A stretch of 64,000 nt of DNA, from NCBI GenBank assembly GCA_016648135.1, contig JADDOH010023049.1, positions 1 through 64,000 of the forward strand, written 5' to 3'. Below the pieces are notes generated by a model that was given only the letters and a program-made list of their open reading frames with translations, was not told the origin of the DNA and did not search any database. This document shows, piece after piece, positions 45,340-56,683 of the stretch; the first letter of the stretch is position 1, and the number at the start of each line of letters is the position of its first letter. Made by a program: the position numbers and the translations under genes. The DNA is from Agrypnia vestita. Taxonomy: Eukaryota > Arthropoda > Insecta > Trichoptera > Phryganeidae.

Positions 45340-45500
45340 AAACGCCTATAAACGCCTAGAAGCGACGAGAGCCTTCTACTGAACAGTGGAATAATCTAGA
45401 AAGTTCGAAAACACCAGCATTCTGATATAAATAGCGCGGATCTAGGCCGCCGCGCAGTCGACGTGTTTTGACGATTGTGATCGTTCGGTGCGAAGTCGTG
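45340..45500 (+). promoter_or_regulatory. LTR-like promoter related to 29.3 kb
   Basis: CTAGAAAGTTCGAAAACACC, then CAGCATTCTGATATAAATAG and a CAGTCG initiator-like site about 30 bases later repeat the arrangement at 29313-29390. The heat-shock pattern is weaker (GAA-AG-TTC). LTR ends were not found. Confidence 0.5.
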
Positions 45501-46977
45501 TTGGCCAGATTAATCAAATTAAGTTAAACGCTTGTGCTTGAAAACAGGATTATCTTTTTGGTATCCTGGAATGGGGCTCACTAGGTAGTGTGGATCACTA
45601 GGTAAGAGTGATAACCACTAGGCCAACAAGCTACTCATTATATTTCTGCATCTAATATCATCAAAAGCATTTATTGTACTGTAAAATTAAAGCCTTGAAC
45701 AATTTTTATTTCATAAAATTTTGCGTTAAAGCTAGTGCTGACAAAGTTTTGATGCAAAAAATGAAAAAACACGCATGCAGTTAAGAGCATGTTCTAACCA
45801 AAATTTATGACTTGCGACACAAGGCACACTGCTGCTATGTAAATAAAATTTGGCCGAGGCCGAACATTATACTAAAATATATTATAATTATATCATCCCC
45901 AAAGCCACAACAATCAGGGTACGATACTTGAAATTAAAGTAAACTTATATACCTATTACCACCCTTTATTTTACAGTTAACTAAATATACTACATAACTT
46001 AATTATTGTGATATTCAAGGTATAGGCTAAACAGAAATTGTGTAATTAATTTCGCAATAGCACTTGGTACATATATTCCCTATTAAATATTATATTCTAC
46101 ATACCCAATCGATATTCTGTAAACCACAGGTACAGGTAAACTATCTTAAAAGGCTTATTATCTCTTAATTGCCTTTGGGTATTACGATAAACTATGAGTA
46201 TAAGGGATGAACCTGGGTATAAAAAATATTTATCTTATTTTCTTTAAAGGTTATATAATTAGGTTTAACTAAACCTTTAAAAAAAATTATTTAATGTGCT
46301 GACTTTGCCATTTTTTGATGGGAGTAAAATATGATGCATATATTTTATTTAATCCTAATAAAAATAGGTGCAGCTTTTTCAATGATAATTTGGGGGAAGT
46401 AATCATCAAACTATTAAAAAATATTAGAATCGATGATTAATATATTATTTTTTTTTATATTTATCAAGTTTAATTTCAGTTTTTATTGTTATAATCTTAT
46501 TAAAAGTTATAAAATTATTAATAAAATCTAATCTGAAATTTTCGGACTTCTTTTTTACTGATTGAATCAACCTCGTTTTCTATGGATCTACCGCATTATC
46601 CTTATAGATAAAGCTAATTAAGAATAAATACGCATATTTTAGGAGTAAAATAAATTTTTGGTAATGAATGTGATTAAATTAGCTATGGTTTGACTAACCA
46701 AAACAAAATAGAGTTTAGTTTCCTATGTTTCGGTATTGGTCAGTCTTTCTACCTAACTTTGTTCTTTACAGACGTTAGACAATTCCTGAAAACAGTTCTC
46801 AGTAAATTTGTCTGCCTCATTCATTGTTTGTAGTGTTCGACGTTCTTCCATGTTGTTGTTTAATCACTTATAATGCCGAGACGACATAATCCACGGCTGC
46901 GGTTTATTTCAAATATAAAGTGTTTATTATGCGGGTTTACAAGATGATATTTATTTTTAATAGATGCGGTACAAATT
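45501..46977. other. AT-rich spacer without a recognised gene
   Basis: Nothing coding is recognised. Small self-complementary phrases (CACTAGGTA repeated near 45590) are seen. Confidence 0.4.
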
Positions 46978-46998
46978 CTAACCTAACCTAACCTAACC
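46978..46998. repeat. Four units of the insect telomere-type repeat
   Basis: CTAACCTAACCTAACCTAAC is a run of CCTAA, the complement of the insect telomere unit TTAGG. It is short and interstitial. A chance or common pentanucleotide origin is possible. Confidence 0.6.
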
Positions 46999-48420
46999 AC
47001 ACAAAAGATGCGGCATTACAACAAGTAGCTTCTTTACTCGAAGGCAATTTAGAAGTAATGATGCGGGGCGGTAGGAATAATTAATTATATGCGGTCGAGT
47101 TATAAGGATGACAGATGTCGCTAGGAGTATTAAAATGGGAAGGTAGACGGATTGGGAATTAATAAGAGATAAAAAGGATTATGAGGACAGGATTGGTGGA
47201 CATCCATCTTACCGAAGTCCAATCCAGCAACAGCAATCGTCTCCATCTTTCTCAGAACTAAAGCTGGCCAAACCAGATATTATTCGAGTGGAGATTGTCT
47301 GCAGCAGGAACATTGAAGAAAAAGGCATTCCCTTCCCTTACACCAGCATCCAGCATCTCGAAGGTAGGACTTTCGTCTTATTTGTGGTGTAAGTTCATGC
47401 TGCGATTGTCGTTTCTGTTTTTCCTTCATCTGCCAACCAATCTCCAGCATCTCGTCAATATTTGAATTCCCGCAAATGAACGATTCTCGCACTTGAACAA
47501 ATCTCAATGTACCTCTATGTAATTGTAATAACCGCATTTATTTATTACAAACCGCTACATCATAAGATTTACCACAAAAAAAAAAAAACAGAAAAATTGG
47601 ATACATTAAATATCTGGAGCGAACTTCATAACGGATCAAAGTATGTTTTGTTCCTAGTTCTGTTTTACCTACCCTACCTTAATCTAATTTATTTTAATAA
47701 GGATTTCATATTCAGTCAAGGGGAGTACTGACTATGCCTTGAGAACTTCACTCAGCTTATTCATGCAAATTTCATCAATCTCTATTACGGTTCTGGTGCC
47801 CTCGCATTTCTGGACCTTTTTCATTAGGTCTTGTTTGGGAAACATGTGATTAACACTAAACATGTCTACCCTGGACCCTCCTAAACTGTATATTGATGCA
47901 TTTGAACACAACCAGAGTCCTTTATATTTACGTATATATTCTCCTTCGAAATTCACGCACCCATTCCAGAAGAGGGATCGTTTTTACGGGCTTATCAGGA
48001 AACAGAATCGAAATATACGATTTCTTCGGTTCCGATGAATGGAGTTTTTTTTTTCAATTCTGTATCACACTCGCGCCCAAATATTCAAGAAATTGAAAAA
48101 AAAATTAATACCTTACTGAAAATTGATTTTTTTTTAAAGTGCCTTTATATAGGTTATAGAAAGTTTATTCTAAATAAATAAAGAGGTTTTCCAGGCTCAC
48201 ACGAACGATATTTTACAAATAAAAATATTTTATTAATAATAAAAAAGGTATTAGTAATTATATCATTTCTTTCAAGCTTTCAAAAGTAGGACTTGAAGAT
48301 ATTATATAATATGGTTATAAAAATCTTAAATTTTTTTTAAATAATTCAGTAAATCAAGTTGTTGTTGTCACAAAAGGAGGTGACGGCAGCTGGTAACCTT
48401 GAAGTGTTTTGATGACATAA
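46999..48420. other. Spacer with unrecognised minus-strand frames
   Basis: Frames at 47280-47537 and 47732-47956 (-) show no family similarity. The second contains GEYIRKYKGLWLCSNASIYS and can be extended upstream to about 47997. It could be an old coding fragment, but I cannot name it. Confidence 0.35.
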
Positions 48421-48555
48421 GCCCAAATTCAGAGTCAATACTTAGACGATTTAAAGGTTAAGGTACGCCTTAAAAATGTTATAAAGTACTGAAAATTACG
48501 CTTTAACGGCATACCTGAACTTTTAAATCATCTAAGTATTGACTCTGAATTCGGG
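48421..48555. mobile_element. 135-bp MITE
   Basis: GCCCAAATTCAGAGTCAATA and (reverse complement of the right end) GTCCCGAATTCAGAGTCAAT continue into ACTTAGA-GATTTAAA over about 45 bp. ACATAA flanks both sides and may be the target duplication. Confidence 0.8.
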
Positions 48556-48559
48556 ACAT

Positions 48560-48715
48560 AAACTTAGGGCCAGTTACATCAACTTAGATTATAGTAAACT
48601 TTCGTAACAGCCATAGGCTTTTACGGGATGGTTGATTGGTGGAAAACACAAAAATCGATGGTTTAATCCAAAGATTACTTACTGTAAACCAAATCAATGG
48701 AACTAATCCTTAGTA
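48560..48715. mobile_element. MITE with GTTACATCAACTT ends
   Basis: The left end AGGGCCAGTTACATCAACTT and the right end (reverse complement AAGGATTAGTTCCATTGATT) are inverted repeats. Relative of 16875-17022. It abuts the preceding MITE. Confidence 0.7.
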
Positions 48716-50043
48716 GTAGGAGTCGCCTGATTTTTTACATTTTAAACATAAAATCAGAGGCAAAGGTAAAAAGATGTTTCAATAAAATGCTAACACAACA
48801 TTATTTATATTAGTATCATAAGGAAACATACTAAATTACCAGCGGCTTGAAATAAGCTGTATTGAACTATGAAAACGTTGAAATAAAATATGTATTTTTT
48901 TTTATACAATATACAACACATATTTCAATATTTAATTTCACCTTTTCCCAATTTTTTTAACTCATGCTTCAATGAACTGACTGCCTGCTCCTGGTAATTC
49001 CCCACGTGGAGAAATATATTCCCTTCACTTTATCGGGAATAAAATTTGGTCACGAAATACGTCACTTAAACGGAACTCACGGTGGTGCCGGGATATTTTA
49101 TAGAGTTCTACATTTATACAAAAATTCGAAAGCACCACTAATAAGTCTTGTTTTTCATGATTAGATTCATAGTAGATCTAATTCTTAAAATAACTCGAAA
49201 TTATTTATATTAATATATACAGAAAAATGTAGGTAGGCTTTACTGTTAAAAATAACGCACAACAATACTATGAACCTGTTAAATAATGCGTCAAAATTTA
49301 AAATATTTTTTTGCATGAATAAACTGATTTGAAAATTAATTAATGATTATTTTTCTGTCATCATTCATATCTTTGCCAAATTTCATTGTTGGTCATGAAG
49401 TGGTTAAAATATTGATTATTAGATTTCTGTCTGACGATAAACGACTTGCAGTATAATTTAGAATTGCGCGATCCTAAAAAATATATGGACACGAACAATG
49501 TTGCATTTGTAACTTTTTACATGATCCAATCATGAACATGTCACAATTTTTTCTGTATATGTAATTACAAAGGCCTAAAGCATTTAACAAAATAAATATG
49601 TTAAAATTGTACACGGAAAATTAAACCTCGATCGCAGGTGAAAATTTATATTTGAAATAAATCAAAAGATTTATTACTGTGCAGGAATTTTTATAGTGTA
49701 ACAGTTATGTGTCACCCGACATTTTTACCCTTTGATTTATTTAATACGATATTTTTATGATTGATTAAACTCGGAATCGTAAATAACGTTTAGATTTATT
49801 TATGATAAAATTCTTCGGAGTTTTAAAATAATATTTCTGACAATAAGAACAATTATCACATTAATCAAAATATTCTAGAAAATTATAAAAAAAAAAAAAT
49901 AGACGTGAAGTTTTACAGTGATTTTATAACTCATTATTTTTTTCGCAGTGCTGTTGAATATAACATATATTTTTTAAAGCATACTGAAAAATTTGTGATA
50001 CCTAAATGTATATAATTTAATTATTGTATTATTATGTATTATA
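48716..50043. other. AT-rich spacer without a recognised gene
   Basis: Very AT-rich. No frames or repeats are recognised. Confidence 0.45.
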
Positions 50044-50649
50044 CTAGGCTTCGCTCGGGACCATAATTTAGAACTTTATCGAACATTCTGGAACCTTCTA
50101 CAGTCACCAATACACCGTTCAATATACTTTGTTTGGAACCTCATAGAAATCTTCTAGAACTTGCTAGAGCTTTATCGATCGTTATGACCCATCTGGACTC
50201 TCCGACATTCTCCGGCACTCAGTTTGAAACCTTTTAAAACTTTCTTGAACTTCCTCTTTCCAGAACCTTCTAAAGCATTCGAGAACCGTCATGGACGTTC
50301 TGGAAACTTCTTGACTCACTTACACACTCTGCCACTCAGTTTGGGACCATAAAGAACGGGAATCTTCTAGGACCTTTTCCTTCCAGAATTTTCAAAATTT
50401 TATCAAACGTTCTGGATCCATTTAGACTCACCGACACACTCCACCACCCAGTTTGGAACCTTATAGAACCTTCTTGAACTTTCTGCCTTAAAAAACATCT
50501 AAAACATTCGAGAACCTTCATAAATGTTCTGGAACCTTCTAGAGACACTTGGCTACTCAGTTTGGACACTTAAATAACTTTTAGTAACTCTAGAACGTTC
50601 TCCAGAACGTTCTAGAGCTTTATCTGCCAACGAAGAAACACACTTATAT

Positions 50650-50700
<51 letters not shown>
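50044..50700 (-). mobile_element. Non-autonomous Helitron with GAA/TTC-rich tandem repeats
   Basis: On the minus strand it starts TC followed by a run of AT (50652-50698) after an A, and ends AGCGAAGCCTAG before a T (50043). Between are about four diverged repeat units of 120-150 bp, each with TTCTGGAACCTTCTAGA-like blocks and the phrase CACTCAGTTTGGAACC or close variants. The blocks fit inverted GAA/TTC heat-shock-element patterns. No coding sequence is present. Confidence 0.7.
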
Positions 50701-50701
<1 letters not shown>

Positions 50702-51779
50702 TATTATTTAAGGACAACTAAATAAAGTAATGTTAAATATACTGTAATGTTGTATCTTACGTATAGACTACTAATACAGGTTTGCAAGATGTTTGTAATA
50801 ATAAAAAATAATAAATTTAAAAATAAAATCCACACATAATGAAAAAACGCGTATGGGAATTTTTAAATGCATAATGTATGAATATGTAATAATTATTAAT
50901 ATATTTCATTTGAACACTTACGATAAAATGTCTCAAGTGCTTGAACTTGCGTTACTTGGGATATTAATTACTGGAATTAATCAACACTAGCTTTCGTATG
51001 AAACCGCACAATTAATGTGTGGGTGAACTCCCTTTCAATTTACTATGAATTACGATACAACTGTCTGAAATCCGGCAAGCTATATATTATATTTTGATAT
51101 CATGATTATATAATACCATTAATTTGATTTATTATCCTTCAAATAGTTACATGTGGGAGTAGGCAGACTAAAAGGGAATATCTGATGTCAATTATTAATA
51201 TTAGAAATTTTCAAATCAATCCTCCATTCCAAGTTTCCCTTCTACGATCATAGAGGTACTCCATCTTTGAAGTTTTCGTCGAAACTCTGTCGGCAAACTC
51301 ACCGCTATATATTTTAGTACTTAACAAATAAGATTATTTTTATTGATAAATTTATAAATATACCACATCAGATATTCGCTAACCTTTAACTATTTGCTTT
51401 ATTCCGAGGGCTTCTATAGACAAAATAACTAATGAAGTCTTAAACGTGTAAAAAATATATACATAATTTAAAATGATAATCAAAAAATTGTACATAGAAT
51501 GATAATCAGAAAATTTCTATCGGTCAAATAACCTCCTACAACACTTAAATTGAGATATATTACGTCTCGACCTAACCAGTCATTGCGGTAGATGTTATCT
51601 ATGTGCGATTTTCTTTCTGAGAAAATTGATGTTTTCTCTGTCATTGTGAAAATCAATTTAAAGAAAACTTTTGGTTATATTTATTTTAAGATTCAAATAG
51701 TTACAGTGACGTGAACGGTATAAGATTAAAAATTATAATTACGCGTTTCTGGCTGGCTCCACTCTTTTTAAACTATTAT
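50701..51779. other. AT-rich spacer without a recognised gene
   Basis: Nothing coding is recognised. Confidence 0.45.
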
Positions 51780-52340
51780 ACAATAAAAAAAGGATAAATG
51801 ATTGATGTTCTAACCCTTTTAAAAACTTGGGCCTTTAGTTGGATTGATGAAAAGAACTAAACTATTTTATACAAGAACAAAAAAAAATATTTACAATGCT
51901 TTTGTTGTCCCTCATATTTTATATGGCATTACTATTTGGTCTCAGCGTAGTTCACGGGCGCGAGGAATGATACAAAGAACTTTAAACAGAGCCCTTAAAA
52001 TAATCTTCAACCTAAATCGACCAGAACTACTAACTTGTACAAAACCACCGGCATGCTTAACCTAGAAGATCTGATAGGTATATGCGAAAAAGATAAAGAT
52101 GATTTTTAAAGCTAAGAATAAAATACTAAAAACGAATATTATCCTTAGAGAACACACAAGAATAAGAGACTATAAGAAGTGATGTACCGCGGACTAATAG
52201 ACAAATACATGGATTTCTGTATAGGTACTGCTAAAAACATTTATAATGGAATTTCCAATAACGTAAAGGAACTAAATAATGTGAAAATATTCCATAAATA
52301 ACTGAAAATACTTGTGAAGGGGAGGAGGTAAACTGCTCAA
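51780..52340 (+). pseudogene. Non-LTR reverse transcriptase, C-terminal fragment
   Basis: The frame at 51844-52065 reads IYNAFVVPHILYGITIWSQ and QRTLNRALKIIFNLNRPE, the region after the catalytic domain in Jockey/CR1-type elements. After a frameshift, YNGISNNVKELNNVKIFHK is the usual end. Broken by shifts and truncated at the 5' side. Confidence 0.7.
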
Positions 52341-53089
52341 CAAATAGATGTGTCGATAGTTAATATGTTAACTTTATTTTATTTTATTTTTCTTCTTAAT
52401 GTTCCCCTATACCAGCATACAATTACTGTCTTGGGACTTTTTATTTAATTTTTTAATTTTATTGTTTGTTTTAATTTTATAATTATTTTCTAAATGTTTT
52501 AATCATATTTTATAATTTTGATGTATATATGTATTAATTAAAAAATATGTCTCACCAAGAATATTTATGCAAATGCAAAAATACTTATAACAGGTCGAAA
52601 ACATATATTTACGCTACCGGGATATGAACCCAAATTTTATGCAATCCAAGAAAGTGCGACATTTCTTCATTTTCGCCAATTTCGCCATTTACGAATACGA
52701 AAATTTTGAGACTTATATTTATAGGATTTCATAATTAATAAAACTATTTTATCATTTACAAACAGCTATTAAAACTTAATATTGCAATGAATCTAGTCTA
52801 GCCTAACCATTTTTTATTACCTTGGATTCAACAAAAAAAAAAATTTTAATGTTCTGTGACATTTAAATTTTAGAACACGTTTCTTTGATATTAAGAATAC
52901 GTAAGATGAACCCCCTAATAAATCACTAGTTGGACCTAAAACTTTTTTCAAAAATTTACGTATATTTTCATTATAATTTGATTAACGAAGTGGTGACATC
53001 TTTTTTGATGCCGCTTTGTTTTTTCTTTTGTTGCTGGCCACGTTTCGCTGCGGCCGTGGCCGGGATATATAAATATGATCGATGCTCGT
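52341..53089. other. AT-rich spacer
   Basis: Position 52616 has GCTACCGGGATATGAACCCA, a further weak relative of the tRNA-like core (reverse), without the rest of the repeat. No gene is seen. Confidence 0.4.
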
Positions 53090-53215
53090 GTACGCTATAG
53101 TGTTGACGGTGTGTACCCTGTTGGAGCAAAAAATTGTCAACCTGGCGAAGTATGAGAAGGGTCGATATGTCAGGTTTCGTTCATAAAATGATCCTGGGAA
53201 TGCGGTGGGCGTCTA
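53090..53215 (+). mobile_element. 3'-tail fragment of the R1-like LINE family
   Basis: TTGTCAACCTGGCGAAGTAT, GGTCGATATGTCAGG and TTCATAAAATGATCCTGGGA match the LINE tail at 18192-18275 (TGTCAACCTGGAGACGAATG). This is the longest of the three stray tails. Confidence 0.65.
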
Positions 53216-54483
53216 TTCACTGATGGGGCTGCGACAGTGGCGGGGCCGCGCGGGGGTGTTAGAGTAGAGTTATTGTTTTGTCAAATTAATGCATGAATAT
53301 ATCGCACTAAGAATTGTCAATTTAAGGGGGGGGGATAAAATAAATTGTGAACACATGAATGATATAAATGATCCTAAAACTTGCCGACGACAGGTCGTAT
53401 CATCTCTTCCCTTCCTACTCCCCCAGATTTGAGGACTATCTGGTCCCATTTAGGTGAGACTGTGGAGGCTAATTCTTACACATTCCATGATCTTTCATAC
53501 TGTTTTTTATAAAGTAAAGCGTCTATGTTATACTTTTTTAAGATTTATAAAAATAATTTTGTAAGTTAATGATAATGTTGGAATTTTTTAATCAACAATT
53601 GTTTTTTTATCCCCTGATGAAAAAAATAGATTGATTCAGAAATTTTACGAAAAAAATTTTTGCAAGTGGTTGATTTTGATAAATAAACTCGCGCGGTTAA
53701 AAAAAATTATTTATTAACTTACCTAATTACCTTTTTTTATTATTCAATTAATCCAGAATTTACATTTGTTTACAGCTCTCATAAATTATGTCTTATATAA
53801 TATAATGAAACAGTTTTACAACATTATGAGATGGTAATCTAATCTTGGCGCAGTTAAGAATGTTTATTAATGTTATCGTGATTAATATTTCGGATTAATC
53901 TCGGGGTAGTAAAATTAGACTAGGATACATAATTAACTCATTTTCTATTGATTCGGGTAAATTGGATACGTGTACTTATGTACGCGCGATAGAGATGATA
54001 CTTATTTTATATACCTAAAAATCCACGTGCTGTGTTGTATACCTAGCATTGGAATATATCGAAGCAGAATGCGCATTCTATTCAGCTATGTATCAAAACT
54101 TTCTTCACCTTTCCAGCTGATAAAGGGCTTCAAGAGAGTATTTATTATTATTATAAAGATATAATAAATTTTATTACGTTCCCTATCCACAAAATAATTA
54201 AACATTAGAAAAATTTAAATAACCACCATTACTAGTACCGTTAACTGCCGGCAGGGGAAATAAAAAAATGTTGAAATATATTTTGATAAAAGTCGTTATT
54301 ACTATTTCATGGGTGTCAGCCATAAATAAGTAAATACTTTTATTTTTGAATAAGCATGTAAAAGTACCTTCATTTTTGACGGGTTACAGCTAGTGTATAC
54401 ACATATATGCAAATTGCTTTAGCAGGTCGAAGACATACGTAATTGTGATAGTAAGCTGAGTTTTATAACAATGTACTATTATT
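53216..54483. other. Spacer without a recognised gene
   Basis: A short GC-rich patch at 53220-53270 is followed by AT-rich DNA. Nothing coding is seen. Confidence 0.4.
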
Positions 54484-54621
54484 TATCTTTAAATAAAATA
54501 ACTTTTTGTTTAACACCACTTTATGTTATGTTACTCTTTACACTTTATGTTACCACTTTACCTGTTACACTTTATGTTACCACTTTATGTGTTAAACAAA
54601 AAGTTATTTTATTTAAAGATA
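54484..54621. repeat. 33-bp perfect inverted repeat with a repetitive loop
   Basis: TATCTTTAAATAAAATAACT at 54484 begins an arm that pairs exactly with its reverse complement ending at 54621. The loop holds tandem CTTTATGTTACCACTTTA units. Confidence 0.9.
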
Positions 54622-54708
54622 TTATGTCGCACCACAATGTGTTTGCTTCGTGTGAAAATTTTTTTTTTTTTTTCAATTAATTGAGCAACATTGTAGATTG
54701 ACATTTTT

Positions 54709-54786
54709 AAAAATATTGATTATTTTATTTGTATATATCTACATTTATAAAAGTAGATATATGCAAATAAAATAATCAATATTTTT
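54709..54786. repeat. 78-bp near-perfect palindrome
   Basis: AAAAATATTGATTATTTTAT and its complement meet around CATTTATAAAAG with only a few mismatches, 90 bp from the previous inverted repeat. AT-rich extruding sequence or a small foldback element. Confidence 0.9.
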
Positions 54787-54819
54787 TAATAATTTATTAT
54801 TTATCTATGTATTTTTATT

Positions 54820-55160
54820 TATTTATTTGTTTATTTATTTGTTTATTTAACGCCCTAATGGGCTTTTACAAATATACAGAATATAAATTTTTAAAAAATA
54901 ACATAAGACAAATAGACATACAGTTAAAAGATACAAGTATATATAATAGAATTGTGTAAATTTAGATTTCTGTTAAAGATTCAAGTGAATAAGTACAATA
55001 GATTTGTGTAAATTGCAGTTAAAAAGATTCAAGTACATCATATAGATTTGTATAAAATAAAAGGAGAAGTTAAAGTAGTGAGAAGAAAATGATTGTAAGT
55101 AGTAGTAAGAAGAAGAAATAGATTGCTGATAAAAATATTCAAGTACATCTTATAGATTCG
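54820..55160 (-). mobile_element. Possible LINE 3' tail
   Basis: TTTATTTGTTTATTTAACGC followed by CCTAATGGGCTTTTACAAAT looks like the reverse of a LINE end (AAAAGCCCATTAGGGCGTTA then A/T repeats). No coding part is seen. Confidence 0.35.
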
Positions 55161-55309
55161 TGTAAATAATCGTGTAAATTTTGTATCAAGTATGTATTCT
55201 GTTAATGTTGTTGAAAATAAAATTAAAAAAATAAATTCATTCAAAATTCAAAAGTGGCTGACTGTACAATACAATGACAAAAAATCGATATTTATACTCT
55301 ACGTCCGTC

Positions 55310-55345
55310 CTGACGAACGTACAGTGATATCGAAACCGGTCGACG
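55310..55345 (+). ncRNA. Weak hammerhead-like motif
   Basis: CTGACGA (55310-55316) and, 15 bases later, GAAACCGGTCGACGT keep the order seen at the Penelope-type ends, but stem II between them does not pair well. Confidence 0.3.
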
Positions 55346-55399
55346 TCCAAATAGCGAACGCGGTTTATATAAAATGTAATATTTTATTATAAACATTAA

Positions 55400-56683
55400 A
55401 AAATATAAATTATAAACTACTTACTAGTGATAAACTTATAAGGTGTAGTTTATCCGTCGTGAAGTGTGAAACGGTCTGAAGTCGCTTCCGGGGCACTTAC
55501 GCTACAAGGAACATAAAGTTCATGGCGCTCGGCCCATTGTTATTTATTTATTATGTCGTAAAAATAACGACGCATAAATATATTATATAAGGGTATGAAA
55601 ATACAATATGCTTTTTTTACGATCTTCCATGTATTTATTTTCATTGCAAAGTGAATTAAATTCTTGTTTTCACGTTTTACTTCCTTTTTGGGTTTGAAAT
55701 TTTAAGCACGCTCTTTATTTTTCACATTCTTATAACACGGGATGAGCAGACGATATATGAGCTAATCTAAAATAATTTTACTTTATTTTTTTCATAAATT
55801 ATAAAAATATGTTTTAAAAATTAAAATATTCACATATTATATTTATTTTTATTATTTATTTTGTGGAAAACATAATTTTAAATAATATTATAATTTCAGC
55901 CTTTATATTAACTCTCTCGTGATTTTTATTGCTTCGGTTTTTTTCTGTTTTGCTTTGACTCTAATATTTTATGTTATGCCGTGGATCTCTATAATTGGTC
56001 TACCAACTGTTCTATACATTGTTTCATTATAATAAATTGTACTTTTAAGATTCCTTAAATAAAAAATAAAATCAATGAGATATTTTCTTAAGATAACTAT
56101 GGACTAGCGGACACTAGTTAGCAATAGGTTATATTAAACAATTGTTTAAATTTGTAATCAAATTAATATAATTACACGAGTTTATTAATTTTACTCAACG
56201 ATTTCGGGAACAATCATTATTAGGAAACCACTAACCACAATATAAATATGTACATGAAAAAAAAAAGAAAAAAACTAATACAATGTTTAATGAAATAAAA
56301 AAAACATGAAGACACTTATTCCCTTAATACTTCAACAAGAGACAATATATATTTTTTTTAATTAGAGAGATTACAAAGGTAAGAGTTATTTGAAGAAATA
56401 AATGTCTTTTTTCACCAAACACGTTATAACATTTTATTTTTACTGTTAAGCAACGACCATGTTTCTCTACTTTTGATTTTTAATTGAATGAATTTTTTAA
56501 TAGTAATGTTTTATTATACGGGCTAAGTGCTTTTTTATATATTTATTACCATACTAAATTATTTTGTTATTTTTCATGAAAATCTTTAAGGATAACTGTT
56601 CTTTATTTATTTTAATAAATTTAATAATAATAAAGTAATAAATAAATCAATAAAATGTTTTGAATATGGGAAACGTAAATAAA
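55400..56683. other. Very AT-rich spacer
   Basis: No gene or repeat family is recognised. Confidence 0.45.

Noticed and set aside
46978..46998. Former telomere or chromosome fusion point
   Set aside because: Four CCTAA units are too few, and no subtelomeric element or longer run is nearby.
47280..47997. Minus-strand frames suggesting a host gene exon
   Set aside because: Sequence looks somewhat protein-like, but no family, splice sites or conserved motif could be named.
50652..50698. AT microsatellite as an independent feature
   Set aside because: It sits exactly at the 5' end of the Helitron and is best read as part of it.
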